Numbered from the stretch's first letter, positions 43,171 through 57,572 are shown. The stretch is 61,901 nt of DNA from Chrysomallon squamiferum (GCA_012295275.1 CM022676.1:8075736-8137636), one strand, 5' to 3'. The notes: generated by a model not told the origin, from the sequence alone. Numbers and translations are program-made.

Positions 43171-44646
43171 TTTGTATCAACATGAGTATTTTTATTTTCT
43201 ATTTATTTGATATTGTTTTATTTCAGAATTATCGAAGTCGGACAACTTTGGATGACTGTTTGAAATTCTTTATGCGAAAAGAAAGATTGGAGTCAGATGA
43301 AAGACCAGTAAGCAGAATATTCACAGACCTAAATTACTTAATATGTTCTGAACAGAATAGATTTCTTAATGTTTTAAAAAAAAAAAAAAAAATTAATAAT
43401 GATATCACTTCATATTTTCTTCTTATATTATTTAATTTTTGTAAGTGTGTGTGTGTGTTTGTGTATGCTTGTAGAAACAGACCAAGAGAGAGTGAGCTAG
43501 ACATAGTTCAAAAGAAACAGCGAGAGAGAGATGGAGAAGAAAGACAGTGATAGATGACAGAAAATAGAGTTGGCTCGTGTGTGTGTGTGTGTATATGTCT
43601 AAGTTCTGTTTATGTAAGTGTCAGAGAGAGAGAAACAACCACAATACATGACAGAAAGACTTGAGTATCCATCCATCCATCTATCTATATGTCTGTCATG
43701 AATTATATTACCTGTTACAAATGTAAAGAGATAAACAACGAGAAACAGCCAAAATAAGCGTGAGAGAAATTTACTTGCCTATCTATCTGTCTATTCATCC
43801 ATCCATCTGTCTGTCTGTCTATCACATATTGTTTTATTTCAGACCTGTTACAAATGTAAAGAAAGAAGAACATGCACGAAAGGCTTTTCTATCCAGAGAT
43901 TTCCACAGATTCTTGTTCTTCGTATCCTTTTTATAAACTAACACAGAGAAATTTATCATTTACCATTCTCAAAATGTTTTAATATCAGTGATTTAGTTTA
44001 TGAGCAAATTTTTATTTTTTTTTTTTTTATGTAAGTTGACATAAGAGGAAATCCCAGTACCTCTTTTGCATTGGTTACTGTCTTCAGTTAGCAGTAAATA
44101 TTGCTTTATATGTTCCTTCCCATAAACAGCACATGTCAGCCTGAAACTGGACAGAGATAATAATGTGATGTTTGATATATTCTTAAATTTTTTTTTTTTT
44201 ACTTTTCTTTATTTTATTTTATTTTATTTTATTAAATAATTCTTTTTTTATTTATTTCTTTATTTCTTTATTTCTTATTTTATTTAACTAATTAATTTTT
44301 AAAAATAAACCTAGATGGTGTCATCTTAGATTATATACATCTGTTCTTACTTTATGTGAGGGTATTTAAAAAATATATATATTTAGACATAAAAGGCTTT
44401 ACATAAGAATTGCTTTATAACTTTATATTTATTTTATACTTACTGGTAATTTCATAACAATTTATTTATTATTATTTTTATTTTAAAATTTTGTTGTTAA
44501 TTCCCTTAACGAAGCATCAGACTTGAAAAGGTTTAGTCAGGAAAGATATAGCAGAAAGGTCACAACAGATGTTGAGTTTCCAATCCAGGATCTTGATCTA
44601 ACAAACTATGCTGCAAACCCTGGTCAGTGAAATTTTCTATGCATAT

Positions 44647-44685
<39 letters not shown>

Positions 44686-46435
44686 AGCATGAGCGTGTGT
44701 GAGAGCATGAGCGTGTGTGCGTGCTTGAAAAAGAAAAATTATCAGTGGCTGATGGACATGAAATACCTCAACATGCTAAAACAAAGTCGTTTCTTGATTA
44801 TGTTGTCACCAGACTTTGTAGTATTCATCTAACAGCTTTGATTACATTAACAAATGATACAAAATGTATTCCTGTTTATCATTCAGAGTCAGTTATGTTT
44901 TTTTGTTGTTTTTTTCTCACTTCAGGATCGACAAGAATTCTGTATAATCTGTACGCTGTTAGCAACCACTCGGGTGGCACCCACTCAGGACACTACACTG
45001 CGATGTGCAAACACCCGTACAGAGAAGAGTGGCACAGCTACAATGACACCAGGTAAACAGACTGTTATTATGTTAGTAAACAGGTGTTATGTTAGTAAAT
45101 AGTTGTTGTGTTAGTAAACAGATTGTTATTATGTTAGTAAACAGTTGTTATGTTAGTAAACAGTTGTTATGTGCATAAACAGATTGTTATTATGTTAGTA
45201 AACAGTTATTATGTTAGTAAACAGTTATGTGCATAAACTGTTATTATGTTAGTAAACAGTTGTTATGTTTGTAAACAGTTGTTATGTTAGTAAATAGTTG
45301 TTATGTTAGTAAATAACTGTTAAATACTTAAAAAGATTGTTATTATGTTAGTAAATAATTGTTATATACATAAACAGATCGTTATTATGTTAGTAAATAT
45401 TTGTTATGTACATAAACAGATTGTTATTGTTAGTAAATAGTTGTTATGTACATAAACAAACTGTTATGTTAGTAAACTGTTATTAGTAAGTAAATATATT
45501 GTTATTATGTTACTAAACAGTTCTTACTAAGTACATATATTGTTATTGTTAGTAAACAGCTATTAAGTAAACATATTGTTATTATTACATTAGTAAACAT
45601 TGTTATTATTACATTAGTAAAAAAAATGATTGTTACATTAGTAAACATTGTTACATTAGAAAATATATTGTTATTACTTTAGTAAACATTGTTATTACTT
45701 TGGTAAACATTGTTATTACTTTGGTAAACATAGTTATTACATTAGTAAACAAATTATCACCTATTTATTTCATTAGGAATCAGATTATTACCATGGTAAA
45801 CATATTGTTAATATCTTAGTAAACAGATAATTATTACAAATATTTATTTCATTAGGAATCAGATTATTATTATGTTGGAACTCAAATAGTTATTAGCTAA
45901 ATAAAGATTTTATTAACTAAGTAAACATTATTTATACCTTAGTAAACTTATTGTGATTACTTGCTTAAACAGTCTTTATAACTTTAGTAAACACATCTTC
46001 ATTATCTTAATAAACATTTTTTTTTTGTAGTCAGTAATGAAATTTTACAAAACAAATTGTTAATATAAATGTTTATTATTTTAGAAATCAGATCTTCCTT
46101 TCTTTAGTATTCAAATCAGTATTAATTAAATAAAGAAATATTTTAGTAAAAGAAAATGTTTTTATTATTACTATTACTACTGTTAGTACTATTATTGTTA
46201 TTATTATTACAGCTGTTACTATTACTGTTGCTATTATTATATTACAATTATTATTAATATTATTATTGCTTTACAATTATTGTTGTTATTGTTATTACTG
46301 TGATTATTATTTTTTATTATTACTATTACTACTGTTACTATTACAACTATTACCACTGTTACTGCACAGTTTAGAGGGAACATTGACTATCCTCCTTCTT
46401 TTTCTTCTTCCTCCTCCTCCTTTTCTTTTTCTTTG

Positions 46436-46487
<52 letters not shown>

Positions 46488-46599
46488 TCATTACAGGGTG
46501 CATCGTGCACAAGCGAGCCAAGCAGTGTCCAGTGAGGCTTATCTGTTGTTTTATGAACTCTCTGGCAGGTCTTCATCTTCGAAACTCAGCAGTTCTTAA
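37123..46599 (+). CDS. USP2: Ubiquitin carboxyl-terminal hydrolase USP2
   Basis: Cysteine deubiquitinase. Twelve exons join in phase to 630 residues: 37123-37938, 38866-38925, 39761-39887, 40369-40480, 41393-41512, 41874-41938, 42452-42552, 43227-43307, 43843-43921, 44521-44622, 44926-45052, 46497-46599. Residues 1-280 are Ser/Thr/Arg/Tyr-rich and probably disordered; the USP fold follows. Catalytic Cys293 opens exon 3 (NLGNT|CFMNSV), with [17 protein letters not shown], His577 (HSGHYTA) and Asn594 (WHSYND) as in USP2. Zinc-ribbon Cys496 and Cys499 (TCYKC) are present, but the first pair keeps only Cys448 (LTFDCGHKS). A second ATG at 37153 (MPVSYVST) is an alternative start. Exon 2 has an in-phase acceptor 27 nt upstream. 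Three introns hold minisatellites abutting exon ends. No frameshift or stop in any exon. Vertebrate USP2 acts on cyclin D1, MDM2 and other targets; targets here are unknown. Confidence 0.92.
39129..39176. repeat. (CT)n microsatellite in a USP2 intron
   Basis: Pure CT run in intron 2 of USP2, close to an ATT-type trinucleotide stretch. Confidence 0.95.
40965..41392 (+). repeat. Minisatellite of ~55-60 bp ending at the USP2 exon 5 acceptor
   Basis: Seven to eight decayed units each carry a version of TTTTCAGACAACAAGATTCC plus CAGGAATTTCTG, the true acceptor and first bases of exon 5 at 41386 onward. Units are seen near 40970, 41025, 41082, 41135, 41194, 41281 and 41327. Several keep a legal AG after a pyrimidine tract (41025, 41135, 41194), so they are decoy acceptors. 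Confidence 0.75.
41939..42425 (+). repeat. Minisatellite starting at the USP2 exon 6 donor
   Basis: Units of ~30-35 bp contain GATAGTAAAATAGTTG, identical to the last 16 coding bases of exon 6 (41923-41938), followed by TTAAGTTGTTATGTT. At the true donor the sequence is GTTGGTAAGTTG; nearly all copies read GTTGTTAAGTTG, which has lost the GT donor. About 13 to 15 units run up to the T-tract before exon 7. Confidence 0.85.
45053..46030 (+). repeat. Minisatellite starting at the USP2 exon 11 donor
   Basis: Begins with the donor of exon 11 (CCAG|GTAAACAG) and repeats TTATTATGTTAGTAAACAG and TTGTTATGTTAGTAAACAG in units of about 20-25 bp for nearly 1 kb, drifting to the right. Many copies keep TTA|GTAAAC, a possible weak donor. 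It is followed by (TTA)n just before the last exon. Confidence 0.85.
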
Positions 46600-46942
46600 T
46601 ACACTGCCTGTGATTGGCCACTCCAGAACTATGGAACAGTAACTGATATTGGACACTTGTTATGAAGAATCTTCCATCCATTGGCTGTTTTGTCTGTTTT
46701 TGTTCCAGATTGTACATTTTCTGGAAGAGTGAATGATTAATCTGAAAGCTTCACTCTGATTGGTCGAGTCAGATTTTCCTGTGATCACTGATTGGATAAG
46801 CTACCTCTAGCACGTTTCTGTTTTGATAGGACTGATACTAAGAATAGAGATCCATACTGAACAGTATTTATCAAGCTGCGATCTGATTGGCTCAAACCCA
46901 CCTTCCTGTGACTTAATATTCATAGCAATTCGATAATGCTAT

Positions 46943-46948
46943 AATAAA
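46943..46948 (+). terminator. Poly(A) signal AATAAA for USP2
   Basis: First canonical AATAAA, about 345 bp after the stop at 46599. Many further AATAAA sequences occur in this AT-rich DNA, so longer 3' UTRs are possible. Confidence 0.5.
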
Positions 46949-47172
46949 TTATTTTACTTTGCTGGGACAAAGATTTATTTATTACATTATTATTAATTTT
47001 TTTAAACCCAACAAAGATATTATTTTTTTCTTCTAGGGTTTTTTTTTTTTTTTCTATTTTTAACTAATTCTTTTTCTAACTTAGTTTAAAAAAAAAAAAA
47101 AATAGATGCTGGTTGTTTCCATTTTGTATTTGAACTTTTTTTATGGCTGACATCAAATGATATGAATTTTTC

Positions 47173-47241
<69 letters not shown>

Positions 47242-49674
47242 TAAAGTTAAATATGAAAACTGGATTGTCTGGTTTTCATATAATTATTTTCTTTCCTTTT
47301 TCAAGAACGACATTAACTTACTAGCATTGATCGTTCTTTTTAATTTTTATTATTAGTAGTAATATTATCATTGTTAATTGGTGTTTTAAGAATGTAACAG
47401 TTTATGGTGTTTTTCAAAATAACTATCAGTTTGGTGTTTGTTCATAACCCATTCATATTAATGCAAACAGACTGTCAAGAGTTTTATTCAACATGTTTGT
47501 TCATTTTTATTTATTTTATCATTTAAACATCGTTAATTTTACATAGTTGCCTTAAAGTTCTGTCAGAATATGGTAGCTGTTCTTTTAAATTTTATTTATA
47601 TTTGATTTATCCTTCAAAATATACATACACATCATCTGATTGCTGTTAAAGTTGTATTTGTTAAAATCTATAAATTTTTTTAAATTATTTTTATTAATTA
47701 TTATTAATTCATACAAGTATTAAACTAGATTATTTCCTAAAGGTTCATAAGCACTAAAACTAGGTTATTTATTAAAAGGATTAGTAATCAGTTTAAGATA
47801 AAATAATATGAGATTGAAATGGTTGAGTTTTGATAATATAAAGTTGAAAGTTTATACCACACTGAGTTCAGGCATTGACAGTTGATGATAAAAACTTGTG
47901 ATCTGATCATCTTAAATATATTTTAAATCAGAATATACCAAATTACATAGTAATGTACTGAGAGCATTAATTTCTTGGCTTGTTAGCATTTTTGGTATTA
48001 TTAATTACAAGCTGAATTTAATATCAGAGCAGTATTTTTTTCTGAATAAAACACCATCTCTAGCTTAATAGACTTGTTACTATGCATGAAAATTAACTAC
48101 TGTTGATTTTTTCAAAACAATTTAAGCTACATTTTATGTAGAATAACGTGAACTAAGGCTTTATGCTTACCATCATTTTCTGGTTTAAAGTATGAAAGAA
48201 AAAGAGAAGAATAAAAGAATGATGAATAAGAATCTCTTTAGAAAAGAAAATAGTTTACTGTCATTTTCTTTTTCTTTTTTTCCTTTTTTTTTGACTTCAG
48301 TATTTGAAATCATAAGAATTATTATTATTATCCATTTTTGAAAATTATTTAAAAATACAGTGTATCTTTTGAAAAGATGAAGTCTGCTTTTTTTTTCTTT
48401 TCTTTTTTTTCAGTATCTGAAATCATAACACTTGGTATAAGAACCTATTTAGAAAGATATGTAAGAACTGTTTATTTATTTTTAGCTAAGAATCTATTTT
48501 AGTTCAGTATCTTAAATTTTAATAATTTCTGTACAGTTGTCTTAGAAAAATGAAATGGATTCAGTCTTTCTTCAGTACTAAATTATTTGAAATAATTAAA
48601 ATAATAAAATAAAACTGAATGAAAAATGTCTTACTGATAAAATTACTGCAAAATAAAAACTGGTATGGTATGCAGTTTTTATTACAGCTTTTTTTAACAG
48701 CAATAATGAAAGTCTAGTTATTTTATTTGTCCATCTATTATTCTGCAAACAAACCTTCATTACTGCTGTTATGTGTTTAAAAATATAATATTTTAGATTG
48801 AGATCACTGATAGGATTTTCTAATAATAATAACATCACTCTATATTTATATGAATTATGAAGTATACAGGAATGTATATATATTTTTACTATTTATTTAC
48901 TGGTTTAGGGAAATGTGCTTAGAAAAGTGCTTAGAAAAATTAACTGAGTTTTAGACAGAATGTTCTTTTTAGATATACAGTTAAAATGTGTTTTTAGAAT
49001 ATATGACATTGTCCATAACATGATCTGAACCATTGAATTCTTTAAATGTTTTCCTCTGAAGTACACCTAAAAATAACACTTTATTTATAATATTACAGAA
49101 AAAATAGAGGTTTTATATATTTTTTTTTTTTTTAATAATTTATTCTTATTTATTAATGCTCAGTTTGTTATAACGTGACAGCAGAAAGATAACCATTAAA
49201 GTATATTACATATGTTTGATATAAAAATACCCAACAAGTGCATTTATTAATGTTTTATAAACTACATCTGATATCTATCACAAGTATCACCCATTAAAGG
49301 TTTAGTGTACATATTTAATATACTTTAATATGCTACAGCATGAAGAAGTCATAGAAGTTTACATCATGAAGTTTACAAATGTGTAATTCTAAATTATTTA
49401 TCATATTTTTAAACACAATTTTAGTATTTTTATCATTAGGTGAAAATAGTAATTTACAGTTATTATTTTTGTTTGTGAAAGAAATTAATTTCCCACCGAT
49501 TACATGATGGTCATATTTTGTCTTCTTTTTATATCTTTGTCACAAGTACACATCCATAATATGTGATAATTATATCAAAATATTTACCGAATTTCATATT
49601 CCACCAGATGCATTTTGGAAATATTTCACTTGCTTTTTTTTTTTTTTTCTTAATTTAATTTAATTTTATTATTA

Positions 49675-49711
<37 letters not shown>

Positions 49712-51379
49712 CATCATCATCATCAACATTTAATAATATATTTAGTTATTTATTTATTTATACATTTTTTTTTTTTTTTGTTTAATATATCTAAGCATCC
49801 ATAATGTATCATAATTATATCAAATTATTTTTAAGATTTCAAATCCCAATGCAGTAATCTCAGACATATTTATTTCTTCTTATTATTTATTTGTTTATTT
49901 ATGTCTGCTTTATATTGTTATAGATTATATGAAGAATATATTTATCACCTTCAAAACTGTACCAGAACTATTATTTTATTTTGTTGTCATCATATCAGGA
50001 ATGTACCAAATTATGTGTAACAGGACAAGTATGTTATTATGGAGTGTGGTATTTCTGAGAAGTTCTCATAAATTGAAACTAAGATTGAAAATAATTATAG
50101 GTTAAGTACCAATATTTGTCAAGCATGTTAAAAGATAAACATAAAGAAAAATGATAAATTGTTAAAAAATAAATTTTGTTTTTAAATGATTGCTTTTGAT
50201 TTCATCCTCTTTTATTAATTATTTTTTTTATTATTATTTTTTTTTTTTTAATGTCATAATGCTTTTCATGCATTTTTATTGTTGCTTTTTATTTTTTTTC
50301 AATTCTATAAGTTTCTTTGCAATAATAAATGAATTAAAAATAATGAAATAAAATAATAATGAAAATTGTTTTTTTTCCAAAAATATTTATCAATTTTCCT
50401 TGAAGTTCCTTATAAATAAAAAAATAAGATATAATAAAAAAAGAATAAATCTGGATTTTAATGATTATAGTTATATCGGAATTAATCTTAATTATCCAAC
50501 ATATTTATTTATTTATTATGTCCATCTGTGTTTTAACAGTTTTAAAACTTGAGGTTTATCATAAATCCAAATTTCTTTAATTTTAAATAAAATGATTTTT
50601 TTAACATATTTGAGAAAATCTACCTGGATATTTTTCAGACATGCACACACTTAGTTATAATGGCAAATAAACCATTGACAGTATTTTTCAAAACATTGTG
50701 TTTTAATTATGCAAGCACTGTGTTTCATCTGTGATAACAATATTTATATATACTGTGAAAAAATCATTATTATTATTATTATTTTTCCCTTGAGTGTTTG
50801 GTGTATTTTAGGCACATATTGTTTTAGTTCAAGAACACTAGTGAGTAATATTTTAACATATATATATATACTTGTAAGATTTTTCTTTTAGTATATATAA
50901 GTTGTACATAACAGTTGGCCATTAGATATGCTGTATAATCTGTCTCATTTGTGATAATAACATTAGTTATATAATAAAGATTTTATGTAAAAAGTCTTAT
51001 AATTTACCCATTTTGTGATAATAACTGTAGTTTATTAATAGTCTCTCATTAGGTATGTTTTATAACTTTTAATATAAAAAAAAAAATGTGTGGAATAGTC
51101 AGCCATTTTGTATGTTTTATGATCTGTAGAACCATCCTTTACATAATATAAATTGTATATAATAATCAGATACATAATCCGTTTATGATGATCGACATAC
51201 TAAGTTACGTTTTGATTTTAAATCTGTTTTGTTTTAGTGCGGTTTTTTTGTTTTCTAAGATTTGTTTACATGATCTTGTTGTCATGTCTGTTTGTATTTG
51301 TTACCATTTGTTAAAACTCATTAATATTCCACTTGTAAACGAAATCTGTATTTTGTTATTTCTGACTCTCCTATGATGT

Positions 51380-52680
51380 CACATTAAGGAGAGTATATCT
51401 ATGTATTGTTTATTAATCACATCAGCTGAAATAATAATAATATATTTCTCACAAACACATCTCTGTATTGATATTGTATTAAGGAGAGTACGACAAAAAA
51501 ATAAGGAGAGTGCATAACTAATGTGTAACTCTCCTATAACAAAATAACAAGAATATATCTTTAAGGAGAGTGCTACAATATAATGTTACAGTGAGTATGA
51601 CAACATCTTTTCAATTCTATAATATAACAATAAGGAGAGTTCTTTTTTTTTTTTTACTCTCCTATAATGAAATAATAAGAATATTTCTTGATCCTTAAAG
51701 AGACTGACACCATTGTTTACAATTCAACAATATAAAAAGGAGAGATTTTTACAGTTCTGCACTGTAACAATAACAGTATTGTTTATTTTTAACTCCGAAA
51801 ATGAAATAATAATAATATATTTCATCCTTTAATACAGCATTAAGGAGAGAATGAACCATTGTTTACAAATCAGCAATATTAAGGAGAGTATGACAGTGTT
51901 TACAGTTCTACAATAAGGAGAGTTTATCACTTATTTTCAGCTCTCCTGTAATGAAATAATAATAATATATTTTGACCTTTAATACTGCATTAAGGAGAGT
52001 GACACTATTCTAAAATGTAATATTAAGCAGAGTATGACACTATTGTTTTCAGTTCTTCTACAATATAACAATAAGGAGAGTGTCAACTGGTTATTTACTA
52101 TTTTTCAGTAAAGAAATAACAATATAAACTCTCCTTGACAATATTATTGTGATGTATGTGGGAGCATTGTTTAACACTGAGGAGGTTGTGTCAATATTGT
52201 TTTCAAATCTACAATATAACCATCAAAGAGAATGAAAATATTGTTTACAGTTCTACAATATAACTATTAAAAAGAATGAAAATGTTGTTCACAGTTCTAC
52301 AGAATAACTTAAGGAGAGTTATTCTTGTTTACAATTCTTTAATATCAAGGAAAGAATGACAATATTTATGATTCTACAATACAATATTAAGGAGAGTGTT
52401 TTGTGTTCACAATCTACAGGGTAATAAGGAGAGTGACAGTGCTGTTTACAATTCTACAACATAACATTAAGGAGAGTGACAATATTTTTTGCAATTCCTT
52501 AACATAACATTAAGGAAAGTGTGACAATGTTTACAGTTCTACTGAATAATACTTGGGAGAATGCATAACATATTAGTAGCTTACTATTAATATTATGGAG
52601 AGTTTGAAAGATTGTTTACAATTCTCATACAATATTTAATTAAGGAGTGTCATTGGTCTCCTATGATATATCATTAAGGA
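51380..52680. repeat. Array built on the core TAAGGAGAGT in both orientations
   Basis: About 19 near-exact copies of TAAGGAGAGT, spaced 25-110 bp, with diverged AT-rich spacers that often contain TTTACAGTTCTACAATATAAC. Between them lie inverted cores (ACTCTCCTATAATGAAATAA) near 51364, 51527, 51656, 51941 and 52126. The core is better conserved than the spacers. Confidence 0.8.
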
Positions 52681-54887
52681 TCTTATAACAATGACTTTCA
52701 TAGCCTATTGGATGAAATTGTCGTAAATATTTTATAATGGCTAAATAATTTTTCCAAATACGACACTGATTAAAATGGTTTGAACAACAACAAAAACAAC
52801 ATTTAAAAAACAAAACAAACAAAAACAATACAACAATAATAAGTAATAGTCACTTTTCAGAAGTTTTCAACATAAATTAAAAAAAATAACATCACGTCTG
52901 AACTATTAGACATTTGGATCTTTGTGACAAAAGGAACTTTAGAACATAAGTGCATTTCAGATACACTTGTATTAGAAAATGGAAGTTCAGAATATACACT
53001 GAGTTCACATATACTGTAAAAACAACTAGAAATGTGTACAGGATAACAAGATAATACCAGTAATTTATTTCAAAGAAACTGGATTCGTTAATGTAGTTTG
53101 AAGACCCCAGGCTATTTAGTGTCACTTTCTTCAAATACCCTTATTTTTATTTCTCATGAAATTCCATTACATAATACTTCACATATGTAGCTACAGGTTT
53201 TTGGTAATGTTCACAATATTTTACAACAGGGATTTCTGTCATGAGTGTAATATGAATAGACATTTGGATTCATAAATATAAAAGATATATATGCATATCA
53301 GGCTTACAGAGAAATATTTCTTATATTATAACCATATAATAAAACCTAAATGTACTTACCATTCATTTATTTGTTGACTTGCTCTCTCTATCCAACCTTT
53401 CTCTTCCCTCCCTCCCTCTTTTTTCTCTGTCTCTCCCTCTTTCTCTTTCTGTTTCTCACCCCTTTCTCCTTCTTCTCCCTGCCTATTTTTATCTGTATTG
53501 CTAAGGAACTTTAATGAATTAGTGTTAATGATTATAAGCTTTTGGTCAAGCTGTTACATTAATATCAGAAAGAAAATGCAGCACCATAATTCTAATATTA
53601 GTTAGCAACAAGTAGTTTTTCATAAGCACTTTCCAGTAAACAGGAAAGGACGCAAACTATAATTTCAAATTTTTGTTGGGGGGGGACTGAGAACAGCTAC
53701 TGCAGCAGATATAGACCCCTCAACCCATTACTTCAACTACTACTCTGCTGCTACTACTGCTGCTACTACTACTACTACTACTACTACTACTGTTATTATT
53801 AATTTGTTGTGATTATGTTGTTATAATCTTTTGTTAAATTCCGTCCACTGTTGTTGTTTTGTTTCTGTTTTTTCGATTGTTGATAATTTTTACTTTTTCT
53901 TATTTAAAATAAAATTAGTGCAAATTTCAGTAGTTCTTGAGTAAAATAGGAATGCCCATTGCTTTTAATAAATACAGAGATTAACATTCACAGAATAATG
54001 AGACAGAGAGAGAGAGAGTGAGTGTGTATGTTTTGCTTATAATTTTAGTTTAAAGTAAGATTTTCTTTAACCAGTTAAATTTCCAAATATTCTTTTATAA
54101 ACTTAATTCTTACCTGAAATCTCTACAGCAGCCATATTGAATTTTAAAAACTTTAGAGCAGTTCAATGCCTTTGTTTTCATTATTACTCTGATATCCAAA
54201 ATGAATTTTTTTTTTTTTTTTTGAAATCCATAAATCAAAATGTCTTTATAAATTAAACAGAATGTTTTGGTTAGGATCAGATGTAAATAGTATTGTTACT
54301 TTACCAAGCTTTTTATAATGTAACTATATGACTAAATCCGAGTGCACAATTCTATCATATATTCAGATCTTGTTTGTATATAATATTAATAATAATAATA
54401 ATGTTGTTATGCTGTGATTTTAAACTGAATTGTGTGTGTGTTATTTATTTTACAATCATATTCATTAATATATGAAAAAAATAATAATAATAAAAAAACA
54501 ATACATTATTTTGAAGATTTGTACATATATTCACAATCATCCAAAACATTGTCTTGTTTTAAGTCTATTCAAAAAAAAAGAAGTAAAAAGCAAAAATTAA
54601 AAAAAAAATTGTATTAAAATGTAAATATATTTTCATTACACTTTCAATTTTTGATCTTGGATTATGTTGTTTAGTGGATTATCAGATTAGCTCTAAATAT
54701 TAAGGAGAATTTTGCTACTGAAATGTATTATAATTATGACCACTGTTTTTGTTATTTTCTAAAATTGTTTTCTGCACTTAGATTTCTCACTTTTAAAGCT
54801 TTTTATTTTAATTTTTATCTATTATTATTATTATTATTATTATTATTGTTATTGTTATTGTTGTTATTATTATCATCATCATCATCA

Positions 54888-54950
<63 letters not shown>

Positions 54951-55049
54951 TCGTTGTTATTGTTATTATTATTAAATCAAAAGCAATAAAATTTATAACT
55001 TACATTCTTTTCTTAAATAACATTTTGTACCTATTCAGAAATCAAAATC

Positions 55050-55081
<32 letters not shown>

Positions 55082-55994
55082 TTTTATTTATTTATTTGTT
55101 TATTTATTTTATTTACAAGACTGAAACAAACTGATAATACATTATTAACATTTTATAGAATGCCAAACAAATGGATACTGGGAAAAGAATAAAGGCATTA
55201 GACACTAAAAGTATGGGCAAAAAAATTTGATACTAGACAATTATTACTATATGACCTTCAGGTCATATCATGGTTTTGACACTATGAACAGTTATCCTAG
55301 ATTATGTTGTATAAGTTATTTGGCATCATGTTTAGCTATCATTATTTGTACTTGTTTTGACTCTGTTAAACATAAAACCTTCTGTCTCTGACCTTTTAAC
55401 ATACAAAGCCTTTCTTATGGGCAGATAGCTTAGGTTCATGCTTCATCGTGTTAAAACACAGTTGCATCAACCTCAAATCACACAAAAATAAACCAGGTCC
55501 TATCCTCAAAAGCTTTGCAGCTTATCATGTTTTTTCCCATTCCACCCACACTGAATTAAAACTCTTTTTTTTAGTGAAAATATAACTTGATTCTTTGAAT
55601 CAGAATTCTGATATTCAGTTGATATACTTATGCTATCATTCATACGTCCAGTGTCATTTTTAAGCAGACTGCTTAAGTTTGATAACGAAATATTTAGTTC
55701 CTCAAATTTCTGTCAGATTGATATTAACTATAATTATCTTTGTTAACTGATTTGTACTTGGGTTTTTGATACAAATTCATGATAACTTACTGCATTAGAA
55801 ATATTTTACATTATATGTTCTGCTTATCTGAAACATACACCAAGCCTTTTCTAAATTTTCATTCTAATTCTACAGGTAAAATGAGAAATTGAAGGTAAAC
55901 ATTTAGTAAAATTGTTCACATGTGCCAAATATTTTATTTCCTAAGTTGATACACAGTTTTCATCAAAAATAAACACTCATATCATTTACTCCTG

Positions 55995-56062
55995 GATGAT
56001 AACGTAAGTATAAAATGAATGATAACATAAGTATAAAATGAATGATAACATAAGTACATAAT
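55995..56062. repeat. Tandem repeat of ~24 bp, three copies
   Basis: Unit ATGATAACATAAGTATAAAA followed by TGA, with one changed base in the first copy (ACG for ACA) and a drifted third copy. Confidence 0.85.
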
Positions 56063-56159
56063 GCATGGTTTGTTAATGAGCATAATACTGGTATATCATT
56101 AGTCAAATTATTTTATATTCATTTATATGTATTGAAAATAAAATAATTGTAATGAGTAT

Positions 56160-56570
56160 GAAGGTCTTTCAATCAAATAAAATGTGCATATCTGGTAAAA
56201 TAGTCCAATTAATGGGTCAGCAACTCAAATACATTTTTTATTTTATAATGGATAGGTAGATTGTTCAAATATATACATTTCTTTATAATGTAGAGATTAA
56301 TCACAAAAATACATATATTTCTTATTTATAATGGATAGGTTAGTCACTAAAATGTATACATTTCTTAATTTATAATGTATTGATCAAACATTAAAATATA
56401 TACATTTCTTTCTTTTATAGGTCAAACGCTAAAATGCATAAATTTCTTTATTCACAATGTATAGGTCGATTATTCATATATATAGGTCAAACAATGAAAT
56501 ACATACATTTCTTCATTTGTAACGTGTAAGTCAGTAACTCAAATATATCCACTGCTTTATTTATAATGTA
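56160..56570. repeat. Degenerate minisatellite of ~60 bp
   Basis: Six to seven units share TACATTTCTTTATTTATAATG followed by TATAGGTCA and a run such as AACATTAAAATA. Non-coding. Confidence 0.7.
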
Positions 56571-56974
56571 TTTTTAGGTCAGTTATTCAAATTTAAAGTG
56601 TTAGTAGTATTTAAGCACTTTCACATTTCATTTGTTCTTACCAGTTTTTGTTTAGCATAAATATGTACATAATTTATTTTTATTTTATTTTTATATTTTT
56701 ATATTTTTTATTTTTTATTATTATTATTATTTTTACATATTATTTTATTATTGTTTTATTTATTTATATTTATTTTCTTCTTTTTAATTTTTTTTTTTTT
56801 CCTCCTTTTTTCCCTCATACACTAGATTTGATTACTGTGTACATTTATTATCTAACATTTTAAAATCAGTGACACTTTATTAACTGTTTCCATCTGTAAA
56901 GGTGAAACCACCACATAAAGAATTAGGGAGGGGCTGAGAAAACATGAAACCTAAACTGAATGTTTAAAATTGCC

Positions 56975-57260
56975 CTTGGATCCACTATGGGTTTAATTTT
57001 CTATTGAATCCACCATGGATTTTAAGACTGCCCATACATTAACTGTAGGTTTATGTCATGTGTTTAAAACTGCCTATGGACAATAATGTGTTTATGGTTG
57101 CCCTTGGATCCATAATGGATTTTGTTTACTCTAGAATCCATCATGGGTTAAGGATTGCCCATGGATCCACTATATGTTTAAAATGGGCTATAAATCCATC
57201 ATGGATTTAAAATGCCTATGAATTCATCACAGGTGAATTTGCCCCTGGATCCACTGTGGA
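56975..57260. repeat. Degenerate minisatellite carrying TGGATCCACTATGGGTTTA
   Basis: Six to eight units of about 35-45 bp with cores like CCCTTGGATCCACTATGGG and AATCCACCATGGATTTAA. Several cores contain the palindrome CCATGG or ATCCATNATGGAT. Confidence 0.65.
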
Positions 57261-57526
57261 TTTAGGTTTAATGATTTTTGGATATTGGCTGTTGGAATTC
57301 TGAATGTAAAGGTTAATGTCCTGTGAGGAATTTGTTTTATGGTTACTGTTTCTGGTAGGTCACAACAGTTTTTGTAAATTAACACTCATCTTGTGGAAAA
57401 AAAATTTAATTTGTGAAATGTGTTGTTGTTTTTTTAACATATTTGTTTTCTTGCAGAGAAATAAACTATTTATGCAGTAATTGTTGTTTTTTTTTTCTTA
57501 ATATTTGCCTGTCATTTCTTTTGTCT

Positions 57527-57572
<46 letters not shown>

